Assembly (NCBI GenBank): GCA_039915945.1
Contig: JBDSMH010000094.1
Coordinates: 11,837-75,836, forward strand
From: DATLFA01 sp039915945
GTDB lineage: Bacteria > Actinomycetota > Acidimicrobiia > Acidimicrobiales > WLNW01
Reading direction: 5' to 3'
DNA: 64,000 bases
Part shown: positions 24,261 through 32,260 of the stretch, one piece after another
Layout of the letters: the number at the start of each line of letters is the position of its first letter
Numbering within the stretch: the stretch's first letter is position 1
Notes under the pieces: generated by a model
The model's database searches: none
What the model was told of the DNA's origin: nothing
What the model saw: only the letters and a program-made list of their open reading frames with translations
Made by a program: the position numbers and the translations under genes

Positions 24261-25160
24261 ATGGGTAGTTGTGACGGTCGCGTGGTCATCATCACCGGCG
24301 CCGGCCGCGGGCTCGGGCGCGCGCATGCACTCGCGTTCGCCGCCGAGGGCGCGCGCGTCGTCGTCAACGATCTCGGCGTCGAGCGCGACGGCACCGCAGC
24401 CGGCTCCGCGCCCGCACAAGAGGTCGTCGCAGAGATCAAGGCGCAAGGCGGAGACGCCATTGCCAACGGGGCCGACGTCGCCGACTGGGATCAAGTCGGT
24501 GCCATGGTGCGCCAGGCGATCGATACGTTCGGACGCCTCGACACCGTCGTGTGCAACGCAGGTTTCCTGCGCGATCGCATGCTCGCGAACATGTCGGTCG
24601 ACGAATGGGACGCCATCATGCGCGTACACCTTCGCGGTCACTTCGTGCCCGCTCGTCACGCCATCGCGCACTGGCGCGATCTCGCCAAGGCGGGCGAAAA
24701 AGTCGAGGGCCGCATCGTCAACACCAGTTCGGGTGCGGGGCTCATGGGTTCGATCGGACAGGGCAACTACGTCGCGGCCAAGGCCGGCATCGCCGCGCTG
24801 ACGCTGCAAGAGGCCGCCGAATGGGGCCGCTACGGAGTGCTTGCCAACGCCATCGCTCCCGATGCGCGTACACGGATGACCGAGGGCGTGTTCGCCGACA
24901 TGGCCGAGCCCGCGGCTGACGAATTCGACATCAAAGATCCGGCGAACGCGTCGCCACTCGTCGTATGGCTCGGGTCGCCACAATGCGATGTCAGCGGCCG
25001 CGTGTTCGAGATCGTCGGTGGCCGCATCAACGTGTGCGACGGATGGCAACACGGCCACGTCGTCGACATCGGTCGGCGCTATGACGTGGCAGAGGTCGGG
25101 CGGGCGGTGCACGAGTCGATCGCCAAGACGCTGTCGCCGGCACCCGTCTACGGCGCGTAA
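24261..25160 (+). CDS. SDR family oxidoreductase (MFE-2/HSD17B4-like)
   Basis: 299 aa from ATG 24261 (ATG 24255 also in frame). MGSCDGRVVIITGAGRGLGRAHALAFAAEGARVVVNDLG is the characteristic N-terminus of the 3-hydroxyacyl-CoA dehydrogenase domain of multifunctional enzyme 2 and actinobacterial relatives. Catalytic SSG and NYVAAK are intact. The C-terminal part contains DVSGRVFEIVGGRINVCDGW. It is likely the hydroxyacyl-CoA oxidation step, located between the Ltp-like genes and two acyl-CoA dehydrogenases. Confidence 0.9.
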   Translation: MGSCDGRVVIITGAGRGLGRAHALAFAAEGARVVVNDLGVERDGTAAGSAPAQEVVAEIKAQGGDAIANGADVADWDQVGAMVRQAIDTFGRLDTVVCNAGFLRDRMLANMSVDEWDAIMRVHLRGHFVPARHAIAHWRDLAKAGEKVEGRIVNTSSGAGLMGSIGQGNYVAAKAGIAALTLQEAAEWGRYGVLANAIAPDARTRMTEGVFADMAEPAADEFDIKDPANASPLVVWLGSPQCDVSGRVFEIVGGRINVCDGWQHGHVVDIGRRYDVAEVGRAVHESIAKTLSPAPVYGA

Positions 25161-25192
25161 GCGCAAACGGCGTAGCCCGAGGGGGACAAGCG

Positions 25193-26419
25193 ATGGATTT
25201 CGACGACTCACCAGAAGAGCAGGCCTATCGGGCCGAGGTGCGATCGTTCCTCGACGCGAACGCGGCGCCGAAGACCGATTCCAGCCTCGCCGACTCGTAC
25301 TACGCCAAGGCGCCGGGGGCCGGTGAAGAGTCACAGCACGTGAAGCTGTGCAAGCAGTGGCAGCATCTGCTGTACGACAACGGCTGGGCCGGCATCGCGT
25401 GGCCCAAGGCGTATGGCGGACGCGGTGAGACAGCGCGCCACCAAGGCATCTTCAACCAAGAGCAAGCGCGCTACGACGTGCACGCCGGCATCTTCTCGGT
25501 GGGCATCGGCATGACGGGCCCGACGCTCATCGCGCACGGCACCGAGGAGCAAAAGCAGCGCTATCTCCGTCCGATGTTGGCGGGCGACGACGTGTGGTGC
25601 CAGCTCTTCTCCGAGCCGGGTGCCGGATCAGATCTCGGTGGGTTGCGCACGACCGCGGTGCGCGACGGCGATGAATGGGTCGTCAACGGTCAAAAGGTGT
25701 GGAACTCCGGTGCGCAATACAGCGATTGGGGCATCTTGCTGACGCGCAGCGATCCCGATGTGCCAAAGCACCGCGGCATCACCTACTTCGTGGTCGACAT
25801 GGGCAGCGCGGGTGTCGACGTGCGGCCGTTGCGACAGATCACGGGAGCGGCGCACTTCAACGAGGTATTCCTCACCGACGTGCGCATTCCGCACGACAAC
25901 ATCATCGGCCAAGTCAATGCCGGGTGGGGTCCGATGATGACCACGCTCGCCAACGAGCGAACGCTCATCGGGTCATCACAATCGATGGTCACTTTCGACG
26001 ACATCGTGGCGTTCGCTCGCAATCAAGGCGTCGCTGGTGACCCGACGATCCGCCAAGAGCTGATTCGGCAACTCTCCTACGCCGAGACGATCAAGTACCT
26101 GGGCTACCGCACGCAGACGGCCGCGTCGCGAGGCAAGATGCCCGGCCCGGAAAGCTCGGTCATCAAGCTCGCGGCGTCGCGCCGGCTCGAGCATCAGGGC
26201 AACCTCGTGATGAGCATTGCCGGCGCCTCGGGCATGTTGTGGGAAAAGAGTGCCCACCTCGGCGGCTTCTGGCAGAACCAGTTCCTCGGTCAGTGGATGT
26301 CGCGCATCGGTGGCGGCACCGATCAGATCCAGCGCAACACGATCGGCGAGAAGGTGCTGCAGCTTCCGCCCGAGCCGAGGGTCGACAAGGGCATCCCGTT
26401 CAAGGACGTCCCCAAATAG
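25193..26419 (+). CDS. Acyl-CoA dehydrogenase (FadE-like)
   Basis: 408 aa. SD GAGGGGGA precedes ATG 25193. It shows WAGIAWPKAYGGRGETARHQGIF, the FAD/substrate block CQLFSEPGAGSDLGGLRTTAVRDGDEWVVNGQKVWNSGA, HRGITYFVVDM, and a C-terminal RIGGGTDQIQRNTIGEKVLQLPPEPRVDKGIPF. It is closely paralogous to the next gene, with nearly identical C-terminal sequence. The pair may be a heteromer or successive isozymes. Confidence 0.92.
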   Translation: MDFDDSPEEQAYRAEVRSFLDANAAPKTDSSLADSYYAKAPGAGEESQHVKLCKQWQHLLYDNGWAGIAWPKAYGGRGETARHQGIFNQEQARYDVHAGIFSVGIGMTGPTLIAHGTEEQKQRYLRPMLAGDDVWCQLFSEPGAGSDLGGLRTTAVRDGDEWVVNGQKVWNSGAQYSDWGILLTRSDPDVPKHRGITYFVVDMGSAGVDVRPLRQITGAAHFNEVFLTDVRIPHDNIIGQVNAGWGPMMTTLANERTLIGSSQSMVTFDDIVAFARNQGVAGDPTIRQELIRQLSYAETIKYLGYRTQTAASRGKMPGPESSVIKLAASRRLEHQGNLVMSIAGASGMLWEKSAHLGGFWQNQFLGQWMSRIGGGTDQIQRNTIGEKVLQLPPEPRVDKGIPFKDVPK

Positions 26420-26436
26420 CACGGGGTTCCAAAAGC
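26404..26436 (+). repeat. Near-tandem 16-17 bp duplication across a stop codon
   Basis: CCAAATAGCACGGGGTT is followed directly by CCAAAAGCACGGAGTT. The first copy carries the TAG stop of the acyl-CoA dehydrogenase gene. It resembles the stop-spanning duplications at 24197 and 51984 but has a 1-nt length difference. Confidence 0.5.
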
Positions 26437-26491
26437 ACGGAGTTCAGGCGCCGTTGGCACGGTTCGCCGACCTGGTCGTAGCTTGCTGTGC

Positions 26492-27715
26492 ATGGACTTC
26501 GATGAGACTCCGGACGAGGCAGCGTTTCGCGCCGAGGTGAAGGCATTCCTGGGTGAGCAAGTGCCGGCGTTGCGGTCGAATGAACGAGACCAGAACTCGA
26601 TCTTCATCACCGATCACGACAAAGAACAGGCGCACGTGCAACGTTGTCGCGATTGGCAACGCGTCAAGTTCGACAACGGTTGGGCGGGCATCACGTGGCC
26701 AAAGACGTACGGCGGTCGCGGCGGCACGTCCATCCAAGACGGCATCTTCAAGCAGGAAGAAGCCAAGGTGATCGCGGCGTCCGGTGTCTTCGCCGTCGGC
26801 ATCGGCATGGCGGGCCCGATGCTGATCGCCCACGGTACGGACGAGCAGAAAGAGCGTTACCTGCGTCCGATGTTGCAGGGCGAAGAAGTGTGGTGCCAGC
26901 TCTTCTCCGAACCGGGGGCCGGCTCTGACCTGGGCGGGTTGCGCACGACTGCCGTGCGTGACGGCGACGAATGGATCGTCACCGGTCAAAAGGTCTGGAC
27001 ATCGGGTGCGCACTACAGCGACTGGGCGATCTTGTTGACGCGCACAGACCCCGCGGCCCCGAAGCATCGGGGCATCACCTATTTCCTCGTCGACATGCGC
27101 ACGAGTGGCATCGACGTGCGGCCGCTACGGCAGATCACCGGTGCCGCGCACTTCAACGAGGTGTTCCTCTCCGACGTGCGCATCCCGCACGAGAACATCG
27201 TGGGCGAGATCAATGCCGGGTGGGGTCCGATGATGACCACCCTGTCGAACGAACGCACGCTCATCGGCGGCGGCCAGGGCCGCACCGGCATCGAAGACTT
27301 GATCTCGCTCGCGCGCGACACCGACACCGACGGCGACGCCGTCATCCGTCAAGAGTTGGCCAAGGCGTACACCCGCCTGCAGATCCAGACCTTTCTCGGT
27401 TACCGCGTGCGCACCGCCGCGGTGCGGGGCGAACAACCGGGCCCCGAAAGCTCGGTGATGAAGCTCGCCGTGTCGCTGCACCTCCACGAGATCGGCAATC
27501 TGGTCATGGCGATGCAAAACGCCGCGGGAATGTTGTCCGGTGAGAGTGCAATTGACGACGGGCGCTGGCAAATGGAATTCCTCGGCCAGTTCGGAGCGCG
27601 CATCGGTGGTGGTACCGACCAGATTCAACGCAACACCATCGGCGAGAAAGTTCTGCGCCTGCCTCCCGAACCGCGTGTCGACAAGGGAATACCATTCCGC
27701 GACATACCAGGCTGA
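26492..27715 (+). CDS. Acyl-CoA dehydrogenase (FadE-like), paralogue of the preceding gene
   Basis: 407 aa from ATG 26492. A TAGCTT -10 box (26479-26484) lies 7 nt upstream and there is no SD, indicating a leaderless transcript separate from the upstream gene. It has the same motifs as the 25193 gene: WAGITWPKTYGGRGGTSIQDG, CQLFSEPGAGSDLGGL, VTGQKVWTSGAHYSDW, and RIGGGTDQIQRNTIGEKVLRLPPEPRVDKGIPF. It arose by tandem duplication. The acyl chain is unknown. Confidence 0.92.
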   Translation: MDFDETPDEAAFRAEVKAFLGEQVPALRSNERDQNSIFITDHDKEQAHVQRCRDWQRVKFDNGWAGITWPKTYGGRGGTSIQDGIFKQEEAKVIAASGVFAVGIGMAGPMLIAHGTDEQKERYLRPMLQGEEVWCQLFSEPGAGSDLGGLRTTAVRDGDEWIVTGQKVWTSGAHYSDWAILLTRTDPAAPKHRGITYFLVDMRTSGIDVRPLRQITGAAHFNEVFLSDVRIPHENIVGEINAGWGPMMTTLSNERTLIGGGQGRTGIEDLISLARDTDTDGDAVIRQELAKAYTRLQIQTFLGYRVRTAAVRGEQPGPESSVMKLAVSLHLHEIGNLVMAMQNAAGMLSGESAIDDGRWQMEFLGQFGARIGGGTDQIQRNTIGEKVLRLPPEPRVDKGIPFRDIPG

Positions 27716-27744
27716 ATTCATTGACGGAATACAGGGGGTATCTC

Positions 27745-28536
27745 ATGCGTGACGTGAAGATTCTCGTCGCCGAGTTGTTCGGAACGATGATCCTGATACT
27801 CGGAGGGCCGGGTAGCGCGATACTCGCCGGCGACCGCATACACATGGCCGGCGTGGCGTTCTCATTCGGCCTGTCGCTTCTCATCGCGGAGTACACGATC
27901 GGCGCGATCTCGGGTTGCCACATCAATCCCGCGGTGACACTGGCGATGTGGATCACGAAGAAGGTTCCTACGCGTAGCGTTCCGGCGTACATCGTCGGCC
28001 AGATCGTCGGTGCGTTCGCAGGTGCCGCAGTGATCTTCTCGATTGCGAACGGCGTCGACGGCTTCAGTGCGAAGGACAACTTCGCGGCGAACCAATGGGG
28101 CGCCAAGAACGGCTTCTATCCGGTGGGCTCGATGATCATCGTCGAGATCGTCTTCACCGCACTTTTGGTGTTCGTGGTGTTGTCGACGACGACGAAGAAG
28201 TTCACCGCCGTACAAGGAGGCGTCGTTGTCGGCCTCACGCTGACGTTGATCCACTTGATCACGATCCCGGTAGACAACACATCGGTGAACCCCGTGCGCA
28301 GCCTTGCGACGGCGTTGTTCCAGCGGGGCGACGCCCTCGAACAGATCTGGGCGTTCATCTTGTTCCCACTCGTCGGCGGTGTCGTCGGCGTGTTGGTGTG
28401 GCTCGCGGTCGACGATGCTCGGCTCGAGGACACGTTGCTCGAGAGCGATGCACTCGTCAGCGCGCGCGATCAGATGACGAAGGTCGCCGATTCGGTCGAA
28501 GGCGCCCTCGATAACGTCGGCGACAAGCTCGACTGA
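27745..28536 (+). CDS. MIP family channel (aquaporin-like) with NPA/NPV motifs
   Basis: 263 aa, six predicted transmembrane helices. The first signature is INPAVT (Asn61-Pro-Ala63). The second reads VNPVRS (Asn182-Pro-Val184), with the Ala of NPA replaced by Val; the adjacent Arg of the selectivity filter is kept. A C-terminal charged extension (DDARLEDTLLESDALVSARDQMTKVADSVEGALDNVGDKLD) follows the last helix. ATG 27745 follows SD AGGGGG; TTG 27721 is less likely. It may pass water or small neutral solutes; the altered motif makes selectivity uncertain. Confidence 0.9.
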   Translation: MRDVKILVAELFGTMILILGGPGSAILAGDRIHMAGVAFSFGLSLLIAEYTIGAISGCHINPAVTLAMWITKKVPTRSVPAYIVGQIVGAFAGAAVIFSIANGVDGFSAKDNFAANQWGAKNGFYPVGSMIIVEIVFTALLVFVVLSTTTKKFTAVQGGVVVGLTLTLIHLITIPVDNTSVNPVRSLATALFQRGDALEQIWAFILFPLVGGVVGVLVWLAVDDARLEDTLLESDALVSARDQMTKVADSVEGALDNVGDKLD

Positions 28537-28541
28537 CGCGG

Positions 28542-29201
28542 TTACCAGTTGTCCCAGTGCAGCACACGGTCGAGGGGTTCACGCGTCGCTTGCTTGAAGT
28601 TGGTGCCCACGGTGTAGCCGAACGGGATGAGCGCGACTTGCGATACCGATGGATAGGGGATGCTCAGCAATTCAGCGATTTCGCCTTCGAGTGCGAGGTG
28701 CACGGTCGTCCACACGGTGCCGATGCCTCGGTTGCGCGCGGCCAACATGAAGCTCCACGCGGCTTGGATGACCGAACCGGCGAGGCTGAACAAGGGAGCG
28801 CCCGAGAGCTCGGCAAAGTTGCCTTCGACGCACGGGATGAGCATGCCCGGCACACGATCGATGATCTCACCGAGATAGCCCGCGGAGTCCATAACCCGCG
28901 CCGTTTGCGCTTCGTAGTACGACGAGTTGGTCGGTTCGATGCGCCCGAGCACGTTCACTTGTTGTTTGGCGATCGCCATGGCGCGTCGGTAGATCTCGCC
29001 GAGCTTGGCGATCGTCGCGGGATCGGTGACGACGACGAAGTGCCAGACCTGTCGGTTGGAACCGGTCGGAGCCTGCAACGCGATCTCGAGGCAATTGCGG
29101 ATGTCGTTGGGATCGACGGGACGACCGAGATCGAGCCGCTTGCGCACCGCCCGCGTGGTCGTCAGCACTTCGTCGGCCGAAAGGTTGAGTTGCATGGTCA
29201 T
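28542..29201 (-). CDS. Nitroreductase family flavoprotein
   Basis: 219 aa. N-terminal TTTRAVRKRLDLGRPVDPNDIRNCLEIALQAPTGSNRQVWHFVVV is the FMN-binding signature (TRAVRK, SNRQ). The C-terminal GTVWTTVHLALEGEIAELLSIP and QVALIPFGY complete the fold. It probably reduces quinones, nitro compounds or flavins with NAD(P)H. ATG 29201 overlaps the GntR gene stop (ATGA), so the two form a translationally coupled operon in which the regulator lies upstream. Confidence 0.9.
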   Translation of the reverse strand: MTMQLNLSADEVLTTTRAVRKRLDLGRPVDPNDIRNCLEIALQAPTGSNRQVWHFVVVTDPATIAKLGEIYRRAMAIAKQQVNVLGRIEPTNSSYYEAQTARVMDSAGYLGEIIDRVPGMLIPCVEGNFAELSGAPLFSLAGSVIQAAWSFMLAARNRGIGTVWTTVHLALEGEIAELLSIPYPSVSQVALIPFGYTVGTNFKQATREPLDRVLHWDNW

Positions 29202-29671
29202 GTCTCCCGATGCTCTAGGTCGTCGAGTGCGCGCTGCGCGGCGTCGATTGCTGCCGCCTTTCTAATACCGAGTTGACGTACCGCGAGAGCGAACGTGTTC
29301 GCCGCAGCGGCGAGTCGCGTTGCGCGTTCGATGATCGGCTCGGAACCGGGTGGTTCGTCGACGACGACCGTGCCATGACGGCCGCGACCGGTGACGAGTT
29401 CGTCGACCGCCAGTTCGCGATATGCGCGCGCGACGGTGCCGGGGGAGACCGACAGCACCGACGCCATGTCGCGCACCGTCGGCAATCGGGTCGCCGGTTC
29501 GAGCAGGCCTGCGGTGATCATCACTGCGAGTTGCGCCCGCAGTTGTTCGTACGGGGGGATGTGGCTGGCGAGGTCGAGTCGGATGATCATCCGGCGCGAC
29601 CGGCCCCGGGAGTCCACGAACGCGACCACGGCCGGGCCGGTGGGGTCGGAAGGTGTCGTCATTCTGAACAT
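29198..29671 (-). CDS. GntR family regulator (YtrA-like, short effector domain)
   Basis: 157 aa from ATG 29671 (also ATG 29680). The N-terminal winged helix reads PPYEQLRAQLAVMITAGLLEPATRLPTVRDMASVLSVSPGTVARAYRELAVDELVTGRGRHGT. The C-terminal part, about 50 helical residues, is too short for a FadR/HutC ligand domain, as in the YtrA subfamily. A TACAAT -10 box lies 7 nt before ATG 29671, so the mRNA is probably leaderless. It likely represses itself and the nitroreductase through palindromes at 29665-29693. Confidence 0.9.
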   Translation of the reverse strand: MFRMTTPSDPTGPAVVAFVDSRGRSRRMIIRLDLASHIPPYEQLRAQLAVMITAGLLEPATRLPTVRDMASVLSVSPGTVARAYRELAVDELVTGRGRHGTVVVDEPPGSEPIIERATRLAAAANTFALAVRQLGIRKAAAIDAAQRALDDLEHRET

Positions 29672-29693
29672 ATTGTTCATTGTAACGGTACAA
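29665..29693 (-). promoter_or_regulatory. GntR promoter with two abutting palindromes
   Basis: TGAACA-TAT-TGTTCA (29665-29679) and TTGTA-ACGG-TACAA (29680-29693) are perfect inverted repeats lying side by side over the TACAAT -10 box and the leaderless start. This is well placed for autorepression. Confidence 0.6.
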
Positions 29694-29794
29694 AGTACAA
29701 CAGTGCGGCCTAAATCCCCAGTTCGTGCTCATTCAATCGACTCGATGATATGGTCTGTATCACAACAATGAAGTCAGACACAGGAGATAAGAAC

Positions 29795-30133
29795 ATGAAG
29801 CTCATCACCGCAGTGATCAAGCCGTTCAAGCTGGACGACGTCAAAGACGCGCTGGCCGCGGTCGGCGTGACCGGCATGACCGTGTCCGAGGTACAGGGTT
29901 TTGGCCGTCAAGGCGGCCACAGCGAGACCTACCGCGGCACCGAGTACAAGGTGCTCTTCACGCCCAAAAGCAAGATCGAAGTGGTCGTCAATGACGACAT
30001 CGTCGACGCTGCCATCACCGCCATCGAGACCGGTGCCCGCACCGACAAAATCGGCGACGGCAAGGTGTGGGTCACGCCGGTCGACACCATCGCTCGCATC
30101 CGCACGGGCGAGCGCGGCGCCGACGCCGTCTGA
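29795..30133 (+). CDS. glnB: PII nitrogen-regulatory protein
   Basis: 112 aa, standard PII length. MKLITAVIKPFKLDDVKDAL starts the protein. The T-loop GGHSETYRGTEYKV has the modifiable Tyr51, and the C-terminal GDGKVWVTPVDTIARIRTGERG is the ATP/2-oxoglutarate signature. SD AGGAG before ATG 29795; a TATGGT box near 29749 may be the -10. PII usually sits with amtB or glnA; here it stands alone, flanked by GntR (divergent) and an SDR (convergent, 1-nt gap). Whether it is GlnB or GlnK cannot be settled. Confidence 0.94.
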   Translation: MKLITAVIKPFKLDDVKDALAAVGVTGMTVSEVQGFGRQGGHSETYRGTEYKVLFTPKSKIEVVVNDDIVDAAITAIETGARTDKIGDGKVWVTPVDTIARIRTGERGADAV

Positions 30134-30134
30134 T

Positions 30135-30989
30135 TCAGCGGCCTTGCAGTAGTTCCTTGCTGGCATCCCACAGTCGGGCAGCCGCGGTCATGTCGATCGC
30201 CTGCCGGTTGGTGGGCGCCGGCAAGGATTCTGCGAAATACGCTCCGGTGATCGATTCGAGCTCGGGCGCGGACGCGACGTAGATCGATGTCCGCGCCCCT
30301 TGCTCGGGGGTCTTGAAGAACGGTCGGGCCACCTTCATGGCGAGATCGCCGAGGCGGCCCGTATCGCCATCGCTCGCCAAGCGAGTGGCGACGACGCCGG
30401 GATGCACGGCATTGGCCGTCACGCCCGAGCCGTCGAGGCGGCGAGCGAGTTCACGCGTGAACAAGATGTTGGCGAGCTTCGAGCGGCAGTAGGCCTTGAT
30501 CGAGCTGTAGTGATGATGCTCGAGATTGAGGTCGTCGAAGTCGAGGCCCCGGCGGGCACCCTTGTACGCCTCCGACGCCACCACGACGATGCGTGAAGGC
30601 GCTCCTCGCTCGAGAAGATCGTGGAGCAGCTCGGTCAGCAGGAAATGGCCGAGGTGATTCACACCGAACGTCATCTCGAAGCCGTCGCTCGTGGTCTGAC
30701 GCCGCCGCAGGATGACGCCCGCGTTGTTGATGACGACCGACAGGTGGTCGGTAGTAGCCGCCAAGGCCGTCGCGAACTCACGGATCGATGCAATCGATGC
30801 AAGGTCGAGTCTCATTTGCTCGACTGCGGTCGATCCGCTGCGAGCGACGATGTCATCGACCGCAGCCGCGCCCCGGGCCGGGTCGCGGGCGGCGATGATC
30901 ACGCGCGCGCCGTTGCGAGCCAGCGCGATCGCCGTCTCTTTGCCGAGACCGCTGTTACCTCCGGTGATCACCACCGTCTTTCCGTGCAT
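30135..30989 (-). CDS. SDR oxidoreductase, retinol-dehydrogenase-like
   Basis: 284 aa from ATG 30989, with AGGA upstream. MHGKTVVITGGNSGLGKETAIALARNGARVIIAARD is the NADP-type N-terminus (Arg after beta 2). LSVVINNAGV, VNHLGHFLLTELL, SEAYKG and the catalytic AYCRSKLANILFTREL follow, matching the WWOX/retinol dehydrogenase subgroup. It is divergent from the acyl-CoA dehydrogenase pair at 31069. The substrate is unknown. Confidence 0.92.
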   Translation of the reverse strand: MHGKTVVITGGNSGLGKETAIALARNGARVIIAARDPARGAAAVDDIVARSGSTAVEQMRLDLASIASIREFATALAATTDHLSVVINNAGVILRRRQTTSDGFEMTFGVNHLGHFLLTELLHDLLERGAPSRIVVVASEAYKGARRGLDFDDLNLEHHHYSSIKAYCRSKLANILFTRELARRLDGSGVTANAVHPGVVATRLASDGDTGRLGDLAMKVARPFFKTPEQGARTSIYVASAPELESITGAYFAESLPAPTNRQAIDMTAAARLWDASKELLQGR

Positions 30990-31068
30990 GCGTGATTCCT
31001 GTGAAGTTGGCGGCTCGCTAGGTCGAGGGTACGGTGCGCGCAGCGTCGATTGTGCGATCCGAGGCCCG

Positions 31069-32247
31069 ATGTACCTCCAAGAGACGACCGAGCAGCGCGG
31101 CTTGCGCACGACGTTGCGCGAGTACTTCCGCGGTCTGATGACTCCTGAGGTCACCCGCGCGTTGCGCGACGACGGCGAGTCGGGCCCGGCGCGTCGGCGT
31201 GTGCTGCGGCAGATGGGCGCCGACGGGATGCTCGGTATCGGCTGGCCCAGGGAGTACGGCGGGCAAGGCCGACCCGCGACCGACCAATTCATTTTCTTCG
31301 ACGAAGCGCAGCGCGCGCAGGCGCCGCTGCCCTTCGTCACGTTGAACACGGTGGGGCCCACGCTCATCGAGTACGGCACGGACGAGCAGAAGCAGCGCTT
31401 CCTCCGCCGGATTCTCGCCGGTGAGATCGTGTTCGCGATCGGCTACAGCGAGCCGTCGGCGGGCACTGACCTCGCGTCGTTGACGACGCGCGCCGTGCGC
31501 GACGGCGATCAATGGGTCATCAACGGGCAAAAGATCTTCACATCGGGCGCCGAAGGCGCGGACTACGTGTGGTTGGCCTGCCGAACGAACCCCGACGTGA
31601 AGAAGCACCGCGGCATCTCGATCATCATCGTGCCGACGGCGTCACCCGGCTTCAGCTCGACGCCCATCAAGACAGTTGGCAACCCCACCACGACGTCGAC
31701 CTACTACGACGAGGTACGCGTGCCGGTGGGCAACCTCGTCGGCGACGAGAACGGCGGTTGGAAACTGATCACGACGCAGCTCAACCATGAACGGGTCGGG
31801 TTGGCCGCACTCAGTGCTCGCGCGTTCGAACTGTACGACGCCGTCGTTGCGTGGGCGGCGGTGACCGACTCGGGCGAGGACGGCGTGATGATCGATCTGC
31901 CGTGGGTACAGACCGAACTGGCGACGTGTCGCGCCAAGCTCCAGGCGATGTACCTCTTGAACTGGCGCATGACGCTCGACGTCGGTCGGGGCCAACTCAA
32001 ACCGCAGACTTCGTCGGCAGTCAAAGTGTTCGGCACCGAGGCCACCGCCGACGTTTACCACCGCCTGTTGAACATCCTCGGCCCCGAAGCGCACCTCAGG
32101 AGCGGAGGCGCCGACGCGCCGATCGACGGCGAGGTCGAGGCCATGGGACGCACCGCGCAGATCAACACGTTTGGTGGGGGAGTCAATGAAGTGCAGCGCG
32201 AGATCGTCGCTTGGGTGGGTCTCGGCATGACCCGCGTCTCGCGCTGA
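31069..32247 (+). CDS. Acyl-CoA dehydrogenase, larger subunit of second heteromeric pair
   Basis: 392 aa, the same length as its paralogue at 4400. Motifs: GIGWPREYGGQGRPATDQFIFFDEA, IGYSEPSAGTDLASLTTRAVRDGDQWVINGQKIFTSGA, KKHRGISIIIV, GGWKLITTQLNHERVGL and TFGGGVNEVQREIVAWVGLGM. The SEPGAG of most relatives reads SEPSAG. It is followed 13 nt later by the smaller subunit gene. ATG 31069 lacks a clear SD. Confidence 0.9.
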   Translation: MYLQETTEQRGLRTTLREYFRGLMTPEVTRALRDDGESGPARRRVLRQMGADGMLGIGWPREYGGQGRPATDQFIFFDEAQRAQAPLPFVTLNTVGPTLIEYGTDEQKQRFLRRILAGEIVFAIGYSEPSAGTDLASLTTRAVRDGDQWVINGQKIFTSGAEGADYVWLACRTNPDVKKHRGISIIIVPTASPGFSSTPIKTVGNPTTTSTYYDEVRVPVGNLVGDENGGWKLITTQLNHERVGLAALSARAFELYDAVVAWAAVTDSGEDGVMIDLPWVQTELATCRAKLQAMYLLNWRMTLDVGRGQLKPQTSSAVKVFGTEATADVYHRLLNILGPEAHLRSGGADAPIDGEVEAMGRTAQINTFGGGVNEVQREIVAWVGLGMTRVSR

Positions 32248-32260
32248 CGGAAGGTCGAAC

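Noticed and set aside
23010..25334. Long open frame on the minus strand opposite the Ltp-like and SDR genes
   Set aside because: It is antisense to clearly recognisable coding genes, has low-complexity Arg/Asp/His-rich translation and no family motif; a GC-bias shadow.
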